Shown here one piece after another: positions 56,481 through 64,000 of a DNA stretch of 64,000 nt. The notes below the pieces were generated by a model, which was given only the letters and a program-made list of their open reading frames with translations, ran no database searches and was not told the DNA's origin. Position 1 is the first letter of the stretch. The number at the start of each line of letters is the position of its first letter. A program made the position numbers and the translations under genes. Source of the DNA: Paenibacillus sp. J5C2022 (GTDB lineage: Bacteria > Bacillota > Bacilli > Paenibacillales > Paenibacillaceae); NCBI RefSeq assembly GCF_025567625.1, contig NZ_JAOQJC010000029.1, forward strand, positions 1 to 64,000, written 5' to 3'.

Positions 56481-57320
56481 ATGGAGAAGCAATTGGTGCT
56501 TCGGCACGACGAGCTTGAACTGGCAGCAACTTTACATTACCCTGCCGACAATGGAACGAATCATCAACAAGGGAAGGACTGCAACAGAAAGCATGGGGCG
56601 ATTATCATCTGCCACGGGTTCATCGGCAATCGGATTGGCATCGATCGCTTGTTCGTGAAGACGGCGCGCGCGCTGGCGGCAAGCGGCAGCTTCGTGATGC
56701 GGTTCGACTATGGAGGCTGCGGCGAGAGCTCAGGCGAATACGGAGCGCTCGGCTTCGATGCGATGGTGGATCAGACGCGCACCGTTATCGATTATATCTC
56801 GGCGATGGATTGCGTCGATCCGCAGCGTATCATTCTGCTGGGCCACAGCTTGGGCGGGGCCGTCTCCATTATGACAGCGGTGAAGGACAAGCGGGTGAAG
56901 CGGCTCGTCCTGTGGTCACCTGTCGGCTACCCCTTCAGCGATATTGTCCGCATCGTAGGGAGAGAGAGTTACGACGAGGCGATCACGAAGGGGGGCGCCG
57001 ATCATATGGGATACGTGCTGCAGCCCGCCTACTTCGATTCGCTCATGCAGCATCAGCCGTTCCAGTCGGCCCCGCGCTTCGGCGGAGATGTCCTGCTTGT
57101 CCACGGTACTAGCGATGAGCTCATCCCCGTCGACTACAGCTTCTTGTACCAGAAGGTATTCTGGACGAGAGCGGAAGGGGTGTGCGACAAGGAGATTCTG
57201 TTCCAGGCGAACCATACGTATTCCAGCAGGAAGCATCAGGAAGAGGCGATCACCGTTACGTCGCAATGGTTGGAGAAGCGCGACCGCCAGCAGCAGGAGT
57301 GGCATCACTGGTCGATCTAA
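56481..57320 (+). CDS. Alpha/beta hydrolase family protein
   Basis: A 279-residue cytoplasmic serine hydrolase. Visible features are the oxyanion HGFIGNRIG near residue 52, the nucleophile elbow GHSLGG with Ser near 121, Asp in HGTSDELIP near 209 and His in QANHTYSS near 244. ATG 56481 is eight bases after AGGAGG; ATG 56460 lies before that site. It belongs to the esterase/acyl-peptidase-like group with a small lid; the substrate is unknown. Its stop overlaps the convergent gerC-type gene by 4 bp. Confidence 0.9.
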   Translation: MEKQLVLRHDELELAATLHYPADNGTNHQQGKDCNRKHGAIIICHGFIGNRIGIDRLFVKTARALAASGSFVMRFDYGGCGESSGEYGALGFDAMVDQTRTVIDYISAMDCVDPQRIILLGHSLGGAVSIMTAVKDKRVKRLVLWSPVGYPFSDIVRIVGRESYDEAITKGGADHMGYVLQPAYFDSLMQHQPFQSAPRFGGDVLLVHGTSDELIPVDYSFLYQKVFWTRAEGVCDKEILFQANHTYSSRKHQEEAITVTSQWLEKRDRQQQEWHHWSI

Positions 57321-58495
57321 TCTGTCAATCGCTTGTACTTTCCGTTATACGGGATGTCGATGTGAACAGTCAGCTTCTCGATGGATTCCGGCGTGACGAG
57401 CAGGCGGTTCCCGTTATCCGTCAGCTGCTTCCACATCACGGGACTCTTCAGGCGAAGTGCCCGTCCCAATTGGAAGAGATCGACGCCATTGCGCACCCCC
57501 TCCAGATAGACCCTCTCAATCTGCTCGGCCACGGCCTTCTCGGCGATCGATATCATCTCCTCGTACGAGATCGGTTCATTGTATTCGTACATGGCGCCGA
57601 TCAGCCCCACGGTTATATGGAAGCGGGCTTTGCCGTCCGTCAGTACGGGGCGAATGTCCACAGAGGGACGGCCTAAGCTCAAGTTGGCATAGACGATGCC
57701 GTTCTTCTCCACCGTAAGCGGTGCGCGATTCGTTTCCTTCTGCATCCATTGATAGCCCTCCAGCTTCTTCTTGCTAATAAATGTCTTGCTTCCGTCGTGG
57801 CTTTCGAAGTATGCCCCGTTCAACATCAGCTGGGGAGCCGGCTTCTTGGACATTCTCCACTGATCCTGGTTCAGGCTGATACTGGGCATATAGGAGGGCT
57901 GATCGGGTTCGTTATAGCGCGCGATAAATTTGAACATCTCGATTGGCGGCAGCGTCGAATTCTGCTTGTAGTTCGGCATCGGCTCATGCAGGATCGACAA
58001 GAGCGACGTCATATTGAAGAAGGCTTCTGTAGATAAAATATCCAGCAGATCCGATTGCGTCGAATAAATCCAAGTGTTGTAGCGGATTTCCGGGAATCGA
58101 TTGACCATCTCGATCATTTCGAACCCTTTCGCCTTCAGCGCTCTCTCCGTGAACACAAGGGCGGAGATATGCCCCCAGGTGACGTAGATTTGCGATGTGT
58201 TGTATAGCTGGTCGGACGCCATATTGATCGTCTTGCCCTTGCCGCGCCCGACCCAGGTGGAAGGCTTCCCTTCCCGCCGTCCTCCCGACTCCGACTTCGC
58301 AATGCTGGTAAAGTCGAGAAATTGGGCGTACACGATAAACTCGCCGTCCTCGTAGTCAATGCCAAGCGCCTTCACATAGCTCTTGTTCTGCACATCGGAG
58401 GCGCTCCAGCAGCCCGTCAAGACGGTCATGCCGATGCACAGAGCCAGTGCCGTCGCTGCTATTCGGACAGCCGGCAAGGAATAGTGTGCACTCAT
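57317..58495 (-). CDS. Ger(x)C-family spore germinant receptor lipoprotein
   Basis: A 392-residue lipoprotein with the signal ending VLTGCWSASDVQ (Cys near residue 29) and the family start KSYVKALGIDYEDGEFIVYA. The C-terminal domain ends with helices and strands typical of GerAC. As C subunit it is anchored on the outer face of the spore inner membrane and supports nutrient sensing. It starts three bases after the GerA-type gene stop; its ribosome binding site (GAGGGGAAG) is inside that gene. The operon order here is B-A-C. Confidence 0.94.
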   Translation of the reverse strand: MSAHYSLPAVRIAATALALCIGMTVLTGCWSASDVQNKSYVKALGIDYEDGEFIVYAQFLDFTSIAKSESGGRREGKPSTWVGRGKGKTINMASDQLYNTSQIYVTWGHISALVFTERALKAKGFEMIEMVNRFPEIRYNTWIYSTQSDLLDILSTEAFFNMTSLLSILHEPMPNYKQNSTLPPIEMFKFIARYNEPDQPSYMPSISLNQDQWRMSKKPAPQLMLNGAYFESHDGSKTFISKKKLEGYQWMQKETNRAPLTVEKNGIVYANLSLGRPSVDIRPVLTDGKARFHITVGLIGAMYEYNEPISYEEMISIAEKAVAEQIERVYLEGVRNGVDLFQLGRALRLKSPVMWKQLTDNGNRLLVTPESIEKLTVHIDIPYNGKYKRLTD

Positions 58496-58498
58496 GCT

Positions 58499-59986
58499 TC
58501 ATCTTCCCCTCTTGTCAGGCTTACGCGTGTGCAAGTAATCCGGCCGGCGCTTCATCCACTTCTGAGGCAGCTTGAACAGGCTTCTGAGCAGATCCTTCAG
58601 TTGCAGAGGCGCAGCCGGCGCGAGATAAGGCACGCCGAAAGATTCGAAAGAAGTAAGGTAGATGACAAGCAGAATGATGGACAGAATGAACCCGTACATG
58701 CCCAATATCGCCGAGAGCAGGAAGGAGACGAAGCGAAGCAGGATTGTCGTGCTCGTCAGCGACTGGTTGACCAAGGTGGCGCCAGCGACGACGGTAATGG
58801 CGGTGACGACGATCATCAGCGGCGATACCATGCCTGCTCGTATGGCTGCATCGCCGATAATCAGGCCGCCCACGACCGTCAAGGTCTGTCCGATGGAAGT
58901 TGGCAAGCGGACTCCGGCCTCGCGGAACAGCTCCATAAGCGACATAATGAAGAACATCTCCAGTGCAGACTCCATTGGCAATCCGACACGTCCCATGGAT
59001 ATAGTAGCCAGCAGGCTGAACGGGATTTGATCGGAGTGGAAGGTGGTGAAGGCAATGAAGAAGCCCGGCAGGAAGATGGTCAGGAACAGGCCGGCATAGC
59101 GAAGCAGCCTTCCCAGATTGGTGGACAGAAACGGGAAGTAAGCGTCCTCCGGCGATTTCAGCAGCAGGAACAGGTTGGTCGGCGCGATAATCGCTGTCGG
59201 ATTGCCATCCAAGAGCACGATGAACCGGCCATTGAGCAGACAGTCGGCAGCGAAGTCGGGCCTGCCCGTATAATCGGTCTGCGGGAACAAGGTGAATCCC
59301 CCCGGAGCAAGACTGTTCTCCAAATTGCCCGTCGTCAGAATTTTTTCCTCCCGTATGGTAGAGAGCTGTCCGCGGACTCGGTTGATCGTGTCCTCGTTCG
59401 CAATGTCGCTAACGTAGAGCAAGGCGCACTTCGTCATCGTGCGCGTACCCAGTTGAAAGTACTCGCAAGCGAGCGTCGGCGTGCGCAGATGGGAACGAAC
59501 AAGCGCCACATTGTATGACAAGTGCTCCACGAATGCATCCTTCGGTCCGCGAATCGCAACTTCCGTGGAAGATTCTTCCGGCACGCGTGACAGCTGCTTC
59601 GACACATCGATGCTCCACATCGTCTGCAGGTTCGGAAGGATGAACAGGAGCGTACCATCGAACAAATGGGCGGCGACAACATGCCGGTTCACCTCGCCTT
59701 TCGTGGCATCCATCATTTTCCACTGCAGATCGGCTTCCTTCATAATAGTATCCTTGTCCAGAAAGCCTGTCTTCTCATACAGCTTCCTGATCGCAGGCAT
59801 AACGATATCGTTGATGGTCGTCGTCTCCGCCATTCCCGTGCTGTACGCGAACAATGCAGGCACCGGATCGGGAAGCGTGCCGAAGTGCTGGCAGTAGATG
59901 CATACGTCGTGGCTATCGCGGAACCAGCGGCGCAGTACGTGCTCGTCGATCGGAACGATCCCTTCATTGTCATCTGTATGACTCAT
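58499..59986 (-). CDS. GerA-family spore germinant receptor protein
   Basis: A 495-residue protein with a soluble N-terminal half (two subdomains, to about residue 250) and four or five membrane segments in the second half, including LLLKSPEDAYFPFLSTNLGR before the first. LLATISMGRVGLPMESALEMFF and GQTLTVVGGLIIGDAAIRAG are family hallmarks. It binds nutrients together with the B subunit. GGGGGAG lies eight bases before the ATG. A charged C-terminal tail with many Lys and Arg follows the last segment. Confidence 0.95.
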   Translation of the reverse strand: MSHTDDNEGIVPIDEHVLRRWFRDSHDVCIYCQHFGTLPDPVPALFAYSTGMAETTTINDIVMPAIRKLYEKTGFLDKDTIMKEADLQWKMMDATKGEVNRHVVAAHLFDGTLLFILPNLQTMWSIDVSKQLSRVPEESSTEVAIRGPKDAFVEHLSYNVALVRSHLRTPTLACEYFQLGTRTMTKCALLYVSDIANEDTINRVRGQLSTIREEKILTTGNLENSLAPGGFTLFPQTDYTGRPDFAADCLLNGRFIVLLDGNPTAIIAPTNLFLLLKSPEDAYFPFLSTNLGRLLRYAGLFLTIFLPGFFIAFTTFHSDQIPFSLLATISMGRVGLPMESALEMFFIMSLMELFREAGVRLPTSIGQTLTVVGGLIIGDAAIRAGMVSPLMIVVTAITVVAGATLVNQSLTSTTILLRFVSFLLSAILGMYGFILSIILLVIYLTSFESFGVPYLAPAAPLQLKDLLRSLFKLPQKWMKRRPDYLHTRKPDKRGR

Positions 59987-60024
59987 GATTCCGCTCCCCC
60001 TTTCCTTGCTTTCAACTTGCTTCC

Positions 60025-61089
60025 CTAGATCGCTAATATTAGGAAGGCAACTAACAGGCTTGTGAAAATAAACATGCCCGGAAGATGGATATTCTGCAAG
60101 TACATGATCGCTTGATCATCCCGCAGCTTCGAAAATTTCGCTCCGCAGATCATCGCCACGCTCGCAATCGACAACGCGATGAGACGTCGGCTCGGCCTGC
60201 GAATGTCCGCCATGTCCACGATCAAGTACAAGGAGATGGCTATTCGGGCGAAGGAACCGCACAGCCATTGGTAGATGGACAGGAAATCGACATGCTGCAG
60301 GAAGATGCCGAGACTTAGTATTTTCCACTGCTCAAAGGCGGTATGCCGCTGCTTGGCCGCTTCCTGTGGACCGAATTCCGTGATCGCTCCAATCGTCGGC
60401 CCCATCGTCATGCCGACCAGGAACAGGCCCAGCAGGATCAGTTGCCACCACTTCATCCTCTGCCGCAATTCATGCTGGTAGAGCAGCAGAATCCACACCT
60501 CCATCAGTCCGGCGAGTACATAGACGACGCCTCTGAAGACGGGCGACCAGCCATGCTCCAGCACGGGAAGCAGCAAGCTGTAGTCTTTATAGCGCGTATT
60601 GGCACCCATGATGAAATACCCCAGCAGAATGACGAATGGCACCAGAATGCTCGACGTCATGGCAATGGTGCGAATGCCCTTGTAGGCGGCCAGCATTGCC
60701 AGCGCTACCGCACTGACTATGACCACGATCATTGGCGTCTGCTGCATATAAGTCGTCACGGTCCATAACGAGGTGTCTCTTAGCGTGTAAGTGCCGGAGA
60801 AGAAGAGGATGACGATCGACAGGAGGCGCAGCAGCCAGGCCGGTATAATGCCGTATTCCCTCTGCAGCCAGTCCGGCAGCCGCTGCCCGTGAAGCCCCTT
60901 CATAACGATATGCAGCAGCAGCAGCCAGACCAAAAACAATGGAGCGGCTACGATCACCGTCAGCCATGAATCGCGGAGCGACACGTCCAATATAATCGGG
61001 ATTGCCATGACATGGCAGACCAGGCCCGAGCTTAGCAGAAGGATGGAGAAGGATAGCCATATGCTGAGGTTGCCGCTCCCTTTGCTCAC
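60025..61089 (-). CDS. GerB-family germinant receptor permease-like protein
   Basis: About 354 residues with ten membrane segments, related to the amino acid/polyamine permease fold of GerAB proteins. It is the nutrient-binding and possibly ion-conducting subunit. I prefer GTG 61089, six bases after GAGGCGG; in-frame ATG codons at 61110 and 61134 have no visible ribosome binding site, and the longer one begins almost at the repeat array. It leads the B-A-C operon, 38 bp before the A gene. The 450-bp array upstream must contain or displace its promoter; no sigma-G-like sequence was obvious. Confidence 0.9.
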   Translation of the reverse strand: MSKGSGNLSIWLSFSILLLSSGLVCHVMAIPIILDVSLRDSWLTVIVAAPLFLVWLLLLHIVMKGLHGQRLPDWLQREYGIIPAWLLRLLSIVILFFSGTYTLRDTSLWTVTTYMQQTPMIVVIVSAVALAMLAAYKGIRTIAMTSSILVPFVILLGYFIMGANTRYKDYSLLLPVLEHGWSPVFRGVVYVLAGLMEVWILLLYQHELRQRMKWWQLILLGLFLVGMTMGPTIGAITEFGPQEAAKQRHTAFEQWKILSLGIFLQHVDFLSIYQWLCGSFARIAISLYLIVDMADIRRPSRRLIALSIASVAMICGAKFSKLRDDQAIMYLQNIHLPGMFIFTSLLVAFLILAI

Positions 61090-61186
61090 AATTTTCCGCC
61101 TCGTTTCCATGGGAGATAGCTTTAAGTTATGCATTTATTGGATTTTTAATCGCTTGATCAACGGCACACTTTCGGAATGCTCGACA

Positions 61187-61646
61187 TCATGCGCCGCAAA
61201 GGGGCGTGCGATCCGAGCTAGTGTAGGATTCATACACTGGAGCGCCGAAATGGGGAGTGCGAGCTGAAATAGTGTAGGATTCATACACTGTAGCGCCGCA
61301 AAGGGGCGTGCGAGCCGAGCTAGTGTAGGATTCATACACTGGAGCGCCGAAATGGGGAGTGCGAGCTGAAATAGTGTAGGATTCATACACTGGAGTGCCG
61401 CAAAGGGGCGTGCGATCCGAGCTAGTGTAGGATTCATACACTGGAGCGCCGAAATGGGGAGTGCGAGCTGAAATAGTGTAGGATTCATACACTGTAGCGC
61501 CGCAAAGGGGCGTGCGATCCGAGCTAGTGTAGGATTCATACACTGGAGCGCCGAAATGGGGAGTGCGAGCTGAAATAGTGTAGGATTCATACACTGGAGT
61601 GCCGCAAAGGAGCGTGTGAGCCGAGCTAGTGTATGAATCCTACACA
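61187..61646 (+). repeat. 51-bp tandem repeat array 3 with 102-bp super-units
   Basis: TACACT occurs at 61233, 61284, 61335, 61386, 61437, 61488, 61539 and 61590. Two 51-bp forms alternate: one with GCCGCAAAGGGGCGTGCGA and GCTAGTGTAGGATTCA, the other with GCCGAAATGGGGAGTGCGAG and TGAAATAGTGTAGG. The boundary AGTGTAGGATTCATACACT is the reverse complement of the boundary in array 1, while the core keeps its direction. At the right end (61631) the boundary appears in the array-1 direction. It lies between divergent genes. Confidence 0.95.
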
Positions 61647-61650
61647 ATAG

Positions 61651-61920
61651 TTTATGTGACCTCGGCTGGAGTATGAAAAATAGGCGAATGGCGGTCTGTA
61701 GGCGATGTGGCATTGGTTGGAGCGCGGAAAGTGGCTAGTTTAGGAGTTGCATGGTATGTGATCTCGGTTGAAGTATGGAAAGTGGGCGAATGGCGGTTTG
61801 TAGGCGATGTGGCATTGGTTGGAGCGCGGAAAGTGGCTAGTTTAGGAGTTGCAAGGGATGTGATCTCGGTTGGAGTATGAAAAGTGGGCGAATGGCGGTT
61901 TGTAGGCGATGTGGCATTGC
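61651..61920 (+). repeat. 102-bp tandem repeat (2.6 units), each of two diverged 51-bp halves
   Basis: Units start at 61653, 61755 and 61857, 102 bp apart. The two halves of a unit share ATGTG, GGTTG, AG and GGAAAGTGG at the same places, so the unit is a dimer of 51-bp sequences. The half GGTTGGAGCGCGGAAAGTGG recalls the GGAGCGCCGAAA core of the neighbouring array 3. The last unit stops near 61920, about 120 bp before the YerB-like gene. Confidence 0.88.
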
Positions 61921-62044
61921 AATTAAGAAATAAGTGTGAAGGGCATCGGCGTTTTTATAATTTGGTCAAGACATCCCTGTCGATCTATGTTTAAATAGTA
62001 GAGAGATTAAGAGATTGATGAAACTGGAAAAAGGCGGGGGATTC

Positions 62045-63163
62045 ATGAAGGGGAAAGCACGTATTTCGTTAACTTTGCTGCTGACGGTCATTCTGGTATT
62101 CTTGTCGGCATGCGGCAGCGGATCGGACGGCGGGAAGAGCGATCCGGTCATCAAGGAGACGATGGAGCCGACTGCAACCGTCGATCCTACAGCGGAGCCG
62201 ACTCCTACGCCTCTGCCTTATGCAGCGCCCCTGACGGGGATTGGAATTGAGAAGGAAGCAAGCGCAAGGCCCATGGCCGTGCTGATCAACAATCTGGCGC
62301 CTGCACGGCCGCAATCCGGCCTGACGGAAGCCGATGTCATATGGGAAGTGCTGGCGGAAGGCGGCATCACCCGACTAGTCGCCATCTTCCAGAGTACAGA
62401 GAAGCAGGACTTCACAATCGGCCCGATCCGCAGCAACCGGCCTTATCTGATCGAGATCGCGGAGAGCTACGGCTCCGTCATCGCCCATGCCGGCGGAAGC
62501 CCGGAAGCATATGGCATACTGCAAAACCAGCGCAAGCCTTATCTTGATGAAATTACAAATGCAGGCACTTACTTCTGGAGAAGCAAGGACCGGAAGGCGC
62601 CTCACAATCTGTATTCCAATCTGGAGCAACTGCGTACGGGAGCGGACAAGAAGGGATACTCCTCAGAAGTGGAGTTGAAGAAATATATCTATCTTCCGGA
62701 AGGAGCAATGAACGAGGCGGACGCTTCCACAGTAGAGGATGCGAAGGAGATCAGCATCAAATTTCTGCTGAAGAGCTACAAGGTCGGCTACAAGTACGAC
62801 GAATCCACGAACGTATACATAAGATCCATAAATGACAAGCCGCATATCGATATGAACAACGACGAGCAGCTGTCCGCGACGAACCTTATCGTCTTCCAGA
62901 CGGGGCACAAGACGCTGGACGATGTAGGCAGGCTCGCGATTGACTTGAAATCCGGTGGAGACGCGCTTCTGTTCCAGAAGGGCAAGGTGATGGAGGCGGA
63001 ATGGGTGCGGGCGGCCGACGGCATGATCCGCTTCCATAAGGACGGGAAGGAACTGGCGCTCATGCCGGGCAAGACGTACATTCATGTCGTGCCGAATACG
63101 TCGGCGCTCCGTGACTATGCGACATGGGAGAGCGCAAGCTCCGCCGGGACTGCGGCCGAATGA
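62045..63163 (+). CDS. DUF3048 lipoprotein (YerB-like)
   Basis: A 372-residue lipoprotein with the signal LLLTVILVFLSACGSG (Cys near residue 24) and a Pro/Thr/Glu-rich linker to about residue 60. The DUF3048 body has RPMAVLINNLAPARPQSGL, ADVIWEVLAEGGITRLVAIFQ and IGPIRSNRPYLIEIA, matching B. subtilis YerB. The function is unknown; it is probably on the cell surface. ATG 62045 follows GGCGGGGG; ATG 62015 lacks a site and would precede the signal by ten polar residues. A strong hairpin follows the stop. Confidence 0.92.
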   Translation: MKGKARISLTLLLTVILVFLSACGSGSDGGKSDPVIKETMEPTATVDPTAEPTPTPLPYAAPLTGIGIEKEASARPMAVLINNLAPARPQSGLTEADVIWEVLAEGGITRLVAIFQSTEKQDFTIGPIRSNRPYLIEIAESYGSVIAHAGGSPEAYGILQNQRKPYLDEITNAGTYFWRSKDRKAPHNLYSNLEQLRTGADKKGYSSEVELKKYIYLPEGAMNEADASTVEDAKEISIKFLLKSYKVGYKYDESTNVYIRSINDKPHIDMNNDEQLSATNLIVFQTGHKTLDDVGRLAIDLKSGGDALLFQKGKVMEAEWVRAADGMIRFHKDGKELALMPGKTYIHVVPNTSALRDYATWESASSAGTAAE

Positions 63164-63168
63164 GAAGA

Positions 63169-63228
63169 AGGACAGCTTGATAGGCCATGAAGCGCTAGAT
63201 GTCAGCTTCATGGCCTTCCCGCTGTCCT
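63169..63228. terminator. Long bidirectional hairpin between convergent genes
   Basis: AGGACAGC (63169-63176) pairs with GCTGTCCT (63221-63228), and inside it GGCCATGAAGC (63183-63193) pairs with GCTTCATGGCC (63205-63215). It probably terminates the YerB-like gene and also lies just after the stop of the convergent gene. Confidence 0.75.
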
Positions 63229-63245
63229 GTTCGTCATGCCCTCGA

Positions 63246-63953
63246 TTATTTTCGCCGGCTGCCGCTTCGTCTTCTGCGCCGCTGCGCGGTGCCGCTCTTC
63301 TTGCGTGTGCTGCCGCTCCTTCTTCGGCGGCGACGCTTCGCTCCAGAGCCGGAATTGTTCTCGTCGTCTTGCGAGATGGACTTCTTGCCGAAGGAGCCGA
63401 ACAGCACCTTCACCATGGGAGCCATCTGGGATACGCCGGTGACGACCTTCTGCATCTTCGTTACCGTGGACAGGATACCGTCCAGTCCTCCCATCCGGTC
63501 GACGAAGCCTTTAATCTCGCTCAAGTTGGCCATCTTGGTCAAGTTGGCCAGCGAGAATCCGCCGGATGAAGATGGGGGTCTGGGAGGCGTCTCTGCAAGC
63601 TGGGAGGACGATTGCGGGACGACGGCCGGGAGCAGATGAGGCTCGCTCGTATTTTGCGATGAGATATGGGCTTGCGGAGGTGCGCTTCTGGCGTGATTGC
63701 CGTAATTGCCGTTGCCCCAGGCATGAGGCGGGTACGATGTGCCCTGAACGTGATGTCCTTGATGATAGTATGATGAAGGAACGAACTGATATTGCTCCAT
63801 AAGCTGATGATAGTCGTGGCTTGGTTGATTGTACGGTGGCTGCCGGAGCGCGCTGCCGTGTCCAGGCTGTGCTTCCTGCGGACGCGCTGCTCGGCTTTGC
63901 CTGTGCTGCCGATTGCCGCCACCAGGGTAAAGCTGTTGATTCAATGGGATCAC
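63246..63953 (-). CDS. YqfQ/VrrA-like protein with Arg-rich tail
   Basis: A 235-residue protein. The N-terminal 130 residues are low-complexity, rich in Gln, His, Pro, Ser and Tyr, as in spore coat-like or VrrA-type proteins. A conserved block follows (about 140-195): GGFSLANLTKMANLSEIKGF, then MGGLDGILSTVTKMQKVVTG and MAPMVKVLFGSFGKK. The end is strongly basic (AKRRRRRRSGSTRKKSG, then RRRRRSGSRRK) and may bind nucleic acid or an acidic spore surface. The assignment rests on the central block; the function is unknown. It is convergent with the YerB-like gene. Confidence 0.75.
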   Translation of the reverse strand: MIPLNQQLYPGGGNRQHRQSRAARPQEAQPGHGSALRQPPYNQPSHDYHQLMEQYQFVPSSYYHQGHHVQGTSYPPHAWGNGNYGNHARSAPPQAHISSQNTSEPHLLPAVVPQSSSQLAETPPRPPSSSGGFSLANLTKMANLSEIKGFVDRMGGLDGILSTVTKMQKVVTGVSQMAPMVKVLFGSFGKKSISQDDENNSGSGAKRRRRRRSGSTRKKSGTAQRRRRRSGSRRK

Positions 63954-64000
63954 AACCCTTTTTAATATCAGTCTATGGCATAGGCTAACGTGGTGATTGG

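Overview
The window looks like a chromosomal segment of a spore-forming, low-GC-lineage Gram-positive bacterium close to Paenibacillus. The evidence is GerA/GerB/GerC germination proteins, a LysM-GH18 spore cortex enzyme, YesM/YesN-type two-component regulators, lipoprotein-dependent CUT1 sugar importers without their own ATPase, Bacillus-type purine operon order (purE-K-B-C-S-Q-L-F-M-N-H-D) and AGGAGG-type ribosome binding sites. Coding DNA is moderately GC-rich; one AT-rich island lies at about 37.2-38.3 kb. No rRNA or tRNA gene was seen.

Layout. 0-8.5 kb: a LacI-family regulator and a sugar-uptake operon (binding lipoprotein, two permeases, GH36-like glycosidase, six-hairpin glycosidase). 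Matching near-palindromic operators lie in front of both the regulator and the operon. 8.5-12 kb: an EamA exporter, an M24 peptidase, and a degraded TnpB (IS605/IS1341-type) insertion. 11.8-15.8 kb: the 5-oxoprolinase genes pxpA, pxpB and pxpC, split by ywbE and by a 52-bp repeat array. 15.8-21.6 kb: a phosphodiester glycosidase pair, an MsrA-MsrB fusion, a nitroreductase, a 24-bp/51-62-bp array and a germination-type GH18 enzyme. 21.7-37 kb: the complete de novo purine operon, preceded by two PurBox-like sites, a strong promoter, a guanine riboswitch and a likely terminator, and ending at a strong terminator. Two intergenic arrays interrupt it (purC/purS and purN/purH). 38.3-50 kb: a YesM/YesN sensor-regulator pair, a second CUT1 importer and a 1649-residue secreted heparinase-II/III-like multidomain protein, together a polysaccharide utilisation locus. 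50-51 kb: a collapsed Btr-like siderophore regulator/binding-protein gene behind a Fur-box-like site. 51-57.3 kb: polysaccharide deacetylase, FG-GAP-like lipoprotein, OmpR-type regulator, histidine kinase, a 39-residue membrane peptide and an alpha/beta hydrolase. 57.3-61.1 kb: a germinant receptor operon in the order B-A-C on the minus strand. 61.2-64 kb: more repeats, a YerB-like lipoprotein and a YqfQ/VrrA-like protein.

The most unusual content is not a gene. At least seven intergenic places hold tandem arrays whose basic period is 51 bp (52 in one case, and 102 = 2 x 51 or 51/62 alternation in others). Several of these families share a short core (GGAG-x-GC-x-GAAAA-x-G-x-TGCG-like) and an inverted repeat at the unit boundary, which suggests one diverged superfamily. 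Two homologous arrays in opposite orientation flank purE-purN. I know of no described name or function for this superfamily; whether it is already catalogued needs a database search.
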